A stretch of DNA of 64,000 nt, taken from NCBI RefSeq assembly GCF_003171715.1, contig NZ_QGHL01000017.1:124001-188000 (forward strand). Direction: 5' to 3'. Of the stretch, positions 59,773 through 64,000 are shown in pieces. Source of the DNA: Novosphingobium meiothermophilum. Lineage in GTDB: Bacteria > Pseudomonadota > Alphaproteobacteria > Sphingomonadales > Sphingomonadaceae. Every line of letters starts with the position of its first letter. Position 1 is the stretch's first letter. Under the pieces are notes generated by a model. That model saw only the letters and a list, made by a program, of their open reading frames with translations. It was not told the origin of the DNA and did not search any database. Made by a program: the position numbers and the translations under genes.

Positions 59773-60998
59773 GCGGCAATCTCCTGTCCGGTCGCCTGCG
59801 CGGGCGCGGCCTTCCACGCGCCATAGGCATTCCACACCGCGGCGCGGCCATAGTCCTCGGCCTCGCCTTCGGGCGAGGGCGGAAAGATCGTCGGATCGAC
59901 CACGGCGCGCACGCCCACCACGAACTGTTCGGCATGGCTGAAGCCGGCCTCGGCCATCACGTCTTCCAGCTCCACGCCGTGCATGGCCGACCAGAACGGC
60001 TCGTTGTTGTTGAAGGCGTCCCAATCGCGCATGAACTGTTCGAACAGGGGCATGTCGGGGCCATACTGGGGCTGCTCCACATGCAGGATAAGGCCGCCCG
60101 GCTTCAGCACCCGGTGCGCCTCGCGCAGGATCTTCGGCATGGCGGCCGCCGAAAGTTCGTGCAGGAACATCGTGGTCTGCACCCAGTCGAAGTGATCGTC
60201 GGGAAAGCGCGAGAGATCTTCGGCATTGGCCTGCACGAAGCGGATGTTCTTCACACCCAGCCCCGCCGCACGCGCCGCGGCATAGCGCAGCGACGCGCCC
60301 GCGGTGTCGATCGCGATCACTTCCGCTTCGGGAAAGCCCTGCGCCAGCGGCACCGCGTTGTGGCCAACGGTGCAGCCGATGTCGAGAATGCGCCGCGGCC
60401 GCCAGTCGGGCCGGTTGGCCCTGGCCCAGGCAACGAGCGCCTGCCCGCCCCCATCGTTGAGCGCGCCCAACGCCCCGCCCACGGTGGCAAACAGCCCCAC
60501 ATCGTAGTTGGCCCCTGCCGTCACGTCACCCGGACGCTCGTGCGAGTGATAGCCGCCGGGCTGGCAATGGATGTCGACGCAGGTCTGATAGACCGGCTGC
60601 GTGATGCTGTCATCGAGTTCGAGCTGGCCGGAATGCTCGTTGAACTGGCAGGCCTGCGCATCCAGCGCGTCAAGCTGGCGCAGCACGGTCTGCCGCCCGT
60701 TCATCTGGCGCATTTCCATCGAATTGCGCTTCAGGGCCGACCACATGCGATGGAACGGATCGCGGTTCATCGCATCGCGGATTTCGTAGCGGTGCTCAGG
60801 ATCGCGGCCATGCTCGGCACGGAACGCGGGCAGCACCCGTGTTTCATAGGCCAGCCTGTTGCCCGCCCCCAGCGTGCCGGAAAGATAGCGGTTGAAATGG
60901 GTGAGGAAGTTGAAGCGCGCGGCTTCGTCATGGCTGGTGCGCGGCATCATCGGATGGCGCGTCAGCGCGGTATAGGGCGGTGGCAGATCGTTCTTCAT
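59769..60998 (-). CDS. Class I SAM-dependent methyltransferase
   Basis: A 409-residue protein with an N-terminal region of about 200 residues that I do not recognise and a C-terminal Rossmann methyltransferase: motif I ILDIGCTVGHNAVPLA near residue 235, motif II EVIAIDTAG, FDWVQTTMFLHELS, and HRVLKPGGLILHVEQP. ATG 60998 follows GAGG. Two TTGT-N4-ACAA-type palindromes lie 48 and 106 bp upstream. The substrate is unknown. Confidence 0.82.
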   Translation of the reverse strand: MKNDLPPPYTALTRHPMMPRTSHDEAARFNFLTHFNRYLSGTLGAGNRLAYETRVLPAFRAEHGRDPEHRYEIRDAMNRDPFHRMWSALKRNSMEMRQMNGRQTVLRQLDALDAQACQFNEHSGQLELDDSITQPVYQTCVDIHCQPGGYHSHERPGDVTAGANYDVGLFATVGGALGALNDGGGQALVAWARANRPDWRPRRILDIGCTVGHNAVPLAQGFPEAEVIAIDTAGASLRYAAARAAGLGVKNIRFVQANAEDLSRFPDDHFDWVQTTMFLHELSAAAMPKILREAHRVLKPGGLILHVEQPQYGPDMPLFEQFMRDWDAFNNNEPFWSAMHGVELEDVMAEAGFSHAEQFVVGVRAVVDPTIFPPSPEGEAEDYGRAAVWNAYGAWKAAPAQATGQEIAA

Positions 60999-61045
60999 GC
61001 GGTTCGTCCTCTGGCGTGGAGCAGGAGGGATTCGCTTGCCCTTAT

Positions 61046-61115
61046 TTGTCCGGACAACTTTTCCGACCTGATGCGGCTCTGTCAAGCTGCCGCTTCGGAT
61101 AATTTGTATGGACAA
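61046..61115. promoter_or_regulatory. Two TTGT-N4-ACAA operators
   Basis: TTGTCCGGACAA (61046-61057) is a perfect 12-bp palindrome. TTGTATGGACAA (61104-61115) is a near copy, 58 bp away centre to centre. The form is that of GntR-family operators. They lie upstream of the methyltransferase operon. Confidence 0.55.
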
Positions 61116-61223
61116 CTTTGAAAGTCGGGCCTTGATGCAAGTCAATTCCAAGAAACATGAGTGATGAAGGTGCGCACAGCCTGATGGGAAGACTGCCCGC
61201 CATGCGCACCCCCGCCCATCGCC

Positions 61224-61985
61224 TCAGAACTCGGCGAGCAGCCTGCCCAGCCCCTCGATCCGGTCGGTAATCCCCAGCTGGCGCAGCGCGTGCCAGTAGG
61301 TTGCGGTGTTGATCGCGATGACCGGCTTGTCGCGCTTCTGCTCATATTCGGCCGCAAGGCTGACCATCGAAAGATTGGTCCCCACCTGCACGATCGCGTC
61401 CACATCGTTGCCATCGAGATGATCGATCACCTCGCGCAGCCGCTGCGGCGTCACCCTGGCGATGTCGGTCCAGCGCCGGCATTGCAACGGCACGTCGCGC
61501 ACCACCGTGAAGCCCGATTCCTCAAGAAAGCGGCGCACTTCGGCATTGGCCACCGGGTAATAGGGCGAAACGAAGCTCACCGTCTTCACATTGCCATAGG
61601 CATGAAGCGCAGCGGCAATCGATTCCGATCCCGTCGATGCGCCGACACCGGCCAGTTCCTCGACCTCGGCCTTGAACCTGCGGCCGCCTTCGACCCCGCC
61701 GTAGAACGTGATCGCCGACATGCCGAGCACGAGATATTCGGGCCGCAGCGTCATGACCGAGCGCACCGCATCCATGGTGTTTTCGGCAATCGCGGTCGTG
61801 CCGGCAATGAAATCCTCGTTCGAAAGCGCCACCGGATCCTGCACGAAGATTCGCGAGAAGTGGTTGGTAACACCGGCCGGGCGCATGCGCTCCATGTCGG
61901 GCTGGACGGTGGTATTGGTGGAAGGGGCAATCACGCCAAGGCAGGCGCGGTATCCCTGGACATCGACCATGTGGTTCGTCTCCAT
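61224..61985 (-). CDS. Maleate isomerase/arylmalonate decarboxylase-like protein
   Basis: A 253-residue Asp/Glu-racemase-superfamily protein. GVIAPSTNTTVQPDMERMRP at the start, LVLGMSAITFYGGVEGG near 85 and IVQVGTNLSMVSLAAEYEQ near 200 follow the maleate isomerase/AMDase build. At the places of the two catalytic cysteines there is Gly (LGMSAI) and Val/Gly (VQVGTN); the only Cys residues (RACLG and LQCRR) lie elsewhere. It may act by another mechanism. ATG 61985 is used; ATG 61970 is an alternative. It lies 44 bp after the FAD monooxygenase gene. Confidence 0.78.
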   Translation of the reverse strand: METNHMVDVQGYRACLGVIAPSTNTTVQPDMERMRPAGVTNHFSRIFVQDPVALSNEDFIAGTTAIAENTMDAVRSVMTLRPEYLVLGMSAITFYGGVEGGRRFKAEVEELAGVGASTGSESIAAALHAYGNVKTVSFVSPYYPVANAEVRRFLEESGFTVVRDVPLQCRRWTDIARVTPQRLREVIDHLDGNDVDAIVQVGTNLSMVSLAAEYEQKRDKPVIAINTATYWHALRQLGITDRIEGLGRLLAEF

Positions 61986-62029
61986 GAGCGCGGCGCCGCA
62001 GTCCCACCGCTGCGCCGCCGCGATGCGTG

Positions 62030-63238
62030 TCAGTTGATCGCAGCCGCCTGGGCGAGGCTGTCGAACATGGCTTGGCGCAGCAGGTATTGGCGGCGCGCTT
62101 CGTCGTTGGTCTTGATTTCCAGCATTTTCGCTCGGCGCGCTGCGTGCGCGCTGTCCTGTCCGCCGCGGATGAAGGCCATGTTTTCCTTGGTCTGCATCTG
62201 GGTGAAGCTGTGCGTCACCTCGCGGCGCTGCCGGTCGTAAAGCGCAAGGGCAGGTTCCATGGCGGCCTTGCCCTTCAGCACCGGTTCCAGCTTTTCGAAC
62301 AGGTTGAAGGCATCGTGCACGCCTGAGTTCATGCCGAACCCGCCCAGCGGATTGTTGAGGTGCGCGGCATCGCCCACCAGCATGACCCGGCCTTCGCGGA
62401 ACGATTGGGCCACGCGCTGGTGCACCCGGTAAAGCGTGCGGTGCTCGGTCCTGACTGCGGCCCCGTCGCCCACGAGCCGGTCGAAAATGCCGTTCTTGAT
62501 CGCATCCGAGCGCAGTTCGTCATCGCTGAGCGACCCGTCGGTGGGCACCAGAACGCGCCACAGCGAAGGCACGCGCAGCAGCACCAGCCATTCTTTGGGA
62601 TCGGAAACATAGTTCACCAGCGCCAGATTCGGCAGATGGTCGGCCAGTTCCAGATCGGTGGACAGGCACAGGAAGCGTTCGGGATAGGTGAACCCGTCAA
62701 ACTCGATCCCCAGCCACTTGCGCACGATCGAATTGGCCCCGTCGGCCCCGACAAGGAAATCGGCGCGCAGCCGGTTGATGCCGAAGGCCGTCTCGGCCCA
62801 AAGATCCACCCCGCTTTCGTCCTCACGGAAGGTCAGGAGGCGGTTGTTGAAGCGCATCTGCGCATTGGCGAACTTTTCCAGCCCTGCCGCCAGCGCGCGC
62901 GAAAGGTGATACTGTTCGCACTGGATGCGGAAAGGATAGCGAGTGACATCGTCGATCTCGCTCAGGTCAAAGTCGATCACCTCGCCGCTCTGGCGGTCGC
63001 GCCAGTGATAGACCGGCGCCTTCAGCCCCTTGTCCAGCAGCATGGGCGTGATCCCGATGGCATCGAGCATTTCCAGCGTCGGCGGATGGAAGGTGGAGGC
63101 GCGCAGATCCTGCGCGCAATCCTCGGCCGCTTCCAGCACGATAACGTCCACCCCCGCCTGGGCCAGCAGCGTGGCAAGAACCGTTCCCACGGGACCGGCC
63201 CCGACAATCGCCACCTGGCACCGTTCAACCCCTGTCAT
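62030..63238 (-). CDS. FAD-dependent aromatic monooxygenase (class A)
   Basis: A 402-residue group A flavoprotein hydroxylase: VAIVGAGPVGTVLA at the N-terminus, ADFLVGADGANSIVRKW (DG motif) near 155, and LVGDAAHLNNPLGGFGMNSG (GD motif) near 285. It hydroxylates a phenol-type substrate with NAD(P)H and O2, in the group with MhpA/PheA and UbiH. ATG 63238 has GGAG ten bases upstream. It and the racemase-like gene probably form an operon. Confidence 0.88.
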   Translation of the reverse strand: MTGVERCQVAIVGAGPVGTVLATLLAQAGVDVIVLEAAEDCAQDLRASTFHPPTLEMLDAIGITPMLLDKGLKAPVYHWRDRQSGEVIDFDLSEIDDVTRYPFRIQCEQYHLSRALAAGLEKFANAQMRFNNRLLTFREDESGVDLWAETAFGINRLRADFLVGADGANSIVRKWLGIEFDGFTYPERFLCLSTDLELADHLPNLALVNYVSDPKEWLVLLRVPSLWRVLVPTDGSLSDDELRSDAIKNGIFDRLVGDGAAVRTEHRTLYRVHQRVAQSFREGRVMLVGDAAHLNNPLGGFGMNSGVHDAFNLFEKLEPVLKGKAAMEPALALYDRQRREVTHSFTQMQTKENMAFIRGGQDSAHAARRAKMLEIKTNDEARRQYLLRQAMFDSLAQAAAIN

Positions 63239-63438
63239 AACTTCAGGACTCCAATCTCGCTTGCCATTCGCGGTATGGACCGGAGAAACCGACTGCGTTG
63301 GCAAAGCCGCAGAACTATCCGCCTTGCGGTGATTGGCAGGTCAGGAACGGGCAAATGCGTGAAGCCGTCCCACAAGCAGCCTACAGGTCTGTCGCGCCAT
63401 CCAGCGGGGCGTGGCCGCACGTCCGGGGAGTTCACGCG

Positions 63439-64000
63439 ATGATTGCAAAGCGCCGTAACCTGCTTCTTGCCCTTTCGCTGCTGGCCCATGCGCATTCGGC
63501 CAGTGCCAGTGCCGATCCAGCGCAAAGCCCCGTTTCAGCAGACGACAGCGCCGAGGCCGTCTATCGCGCGAGGCTGGCGGTGTTCCTGAAAGACCCCGGC
63601 AACCTGCCCTACGAACCGACCGAGCCGCTGCGCGGCACAACGAGGTGGAAGCCGCTGCCGACCGTGCCCGCCGCCCGCAGCGGCATTTCCGCCGATGCAC
63701 TGGAAAAGGCGCGCGCCTATGCCGCTATGATGAACTCCAGCGCCTTCATGGTCTGGCGCAATGGCAGGGTTGTTTCGCAGTGGTATGCCCCCGGTGTCAC
63801 CGAGAAGACGCCGATCACCTCGAAATCACTGTCGAAGCCGCTGACCGCCATCGCGGTGGGGCGCGCGCTGGCGCTGGGCAGGATCCGTTCGATCGACCAG
63901 TCGATCGCGGATTTCATCCCGCGGGCAAAGGGCACCGAGAAGGAGAAGATCACGATCCGCTATCTGCTCGACATGCGATCGGGGATGCTGGATCAGGGCT
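63439..64000 (+). CDS. Beta-lactamase-family serine hydrolase, cut by window end
   Basis: The first 187 codons of a gene that continues past the window. It has a signal peptide (LLLALSLLAHAHSASA) and the class C beta-lactamase/esterase SxxK motif in ITSKSLSKPLTAIAVG near residue 135. Family members are DD-peptidases, esterases or 6-aminohexanoate-dimer hydrolases. ATG 63439 has GGGGAG eight bases upstream. Confidence 0.82.
   Translation, partial: MIAKRRNLLLALSLLAHAHSASASADPAQSPVSADDSAEAVYRARLAVFLKDPGNLPYEPTEPLRGTTRWKPLPTVPAARSGISADALEKARAYAAMMNSSAFMVWRNGRVVSQWYAPGVTEKTPITSKSLSKPLTAIAVGRALALGRIRSIDQSIADFIPRAKGTEKEKITIRYLLDMRSGMLDQG

Noticed and set aside
1..64000. CRISPR arrays, tRNA, rRNA, insertion sequences, prophage genes
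   Set aside because: No direct-repeat/spacer series, cloverleaf sequence, transposase or phage protein was seen on either strand.

Overview
The window looks like part of a sphingomonad-type alphaproteobacterial chromosome (Novosphingobium/Sphingobium-like). The basis is high GC with strong G/C third-position bias, a TonB receptor beside short-chain dehydrogenases, NTF2-like proteins and oxygenases, frequent ATGA/GTGA gene overlaps, and the HTH-RibB layout. The placement is inferred from gene content, not from a marker gene. I saw no rRNA, tRNA, CRISPR array, insertion sequence or phage gene.

Region 1 (1-11.4 kb) handles sugars or glycosides. It has a GPH-type symporter, a ThuA-like protein and a nucleoside-hydrolase-like protein, a ParDE toxin-antitoxin pair, and an NTF2-like exported protein. 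Then come two complete alpha/beta sets resembling C-glycoside deglycosidase (5126-6575 forward, 8013-9440 reverse), a hydroxypyruvate-isomerase-like protein and a GMC oxidoreductase. Three copies of one operator-like sequence (GAANWTTGGTTC) lie in the promoters of these units, so they probably form one regulon for oxidising a sugar to its 3-keto form and eliminating the aglycone.

Region 2 (11.4-18.6 kb) has folD and a phosphohexomutase on the reverse strand. Next to them is a forward three-gene type I secretion-like operon whose ABC protein has lost its ATPase motifs.

Region 3 (18.6-44 kb) is a large catabolic island. It holds a split ACAD10/11-like pair (kinase-like protein plus dehydrogenase), a GGDEF-EAL protein, five SDRs, a TonB receptor, an MFS transporter, a Baeyer-Villiger monooxygenase, an acyl-CoA ligase, a metal-ligand-poor amidohydrolase, a Rieske oxygenase, an amidase, two Lrp regulators, another acyl-CoA dehydrogenase and a flavin monooxygenase. 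Eight promoters or promoter pairs carry a previously unflagged inverted repeat, TWTGCGTA-N18-TACGCAWA, always with exactly 18 nt between arms. This points to one regulator for a pathway acting on a hydrophobic cyclic (steroid- or terpenoid-like) compound.

Region 4 (44-47.1 kb) holds more general genes: a DCC-family protein, a UbiB/COQ8-like protein and an HTH-RibB-degenerate-RibA fusion.

Region 5 (47.2-57.7 kb) is a compact ten-gene module transcribed outwards from an 83-bp divergent promoter. Leftward are an isochorismatase-fold amidase, two PuuE/imidase-like deacetylases, a methylsuccinyl-CoA dehydrogenase-like protein and a MaoC/HTD2 hydratase. Rightward are an alpha/beta hydrolase, LeuC-like and LeuD-like hydratase subunits, an HMG-CoA-lyase-like protein and a CaiB CoA-transferase. 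Together they could open a cyclic imide (or related amide) and degrade the branched C5-type dicarboxylate through CoA thioesters to acetyl-CoA and pyruvate-like products.

Region 6 (57.8-64 kb) has a glycerate-kinase-like protein, a membrane protein, a methyltransferase with a coupled small protein, a maleate-isomerase/arylmalonate-decarboxylase-like protein without the expected cysteines, an FAD monooxygenase, and the start of a beta-lactamase-family serine hydrolase cut by the window edge.
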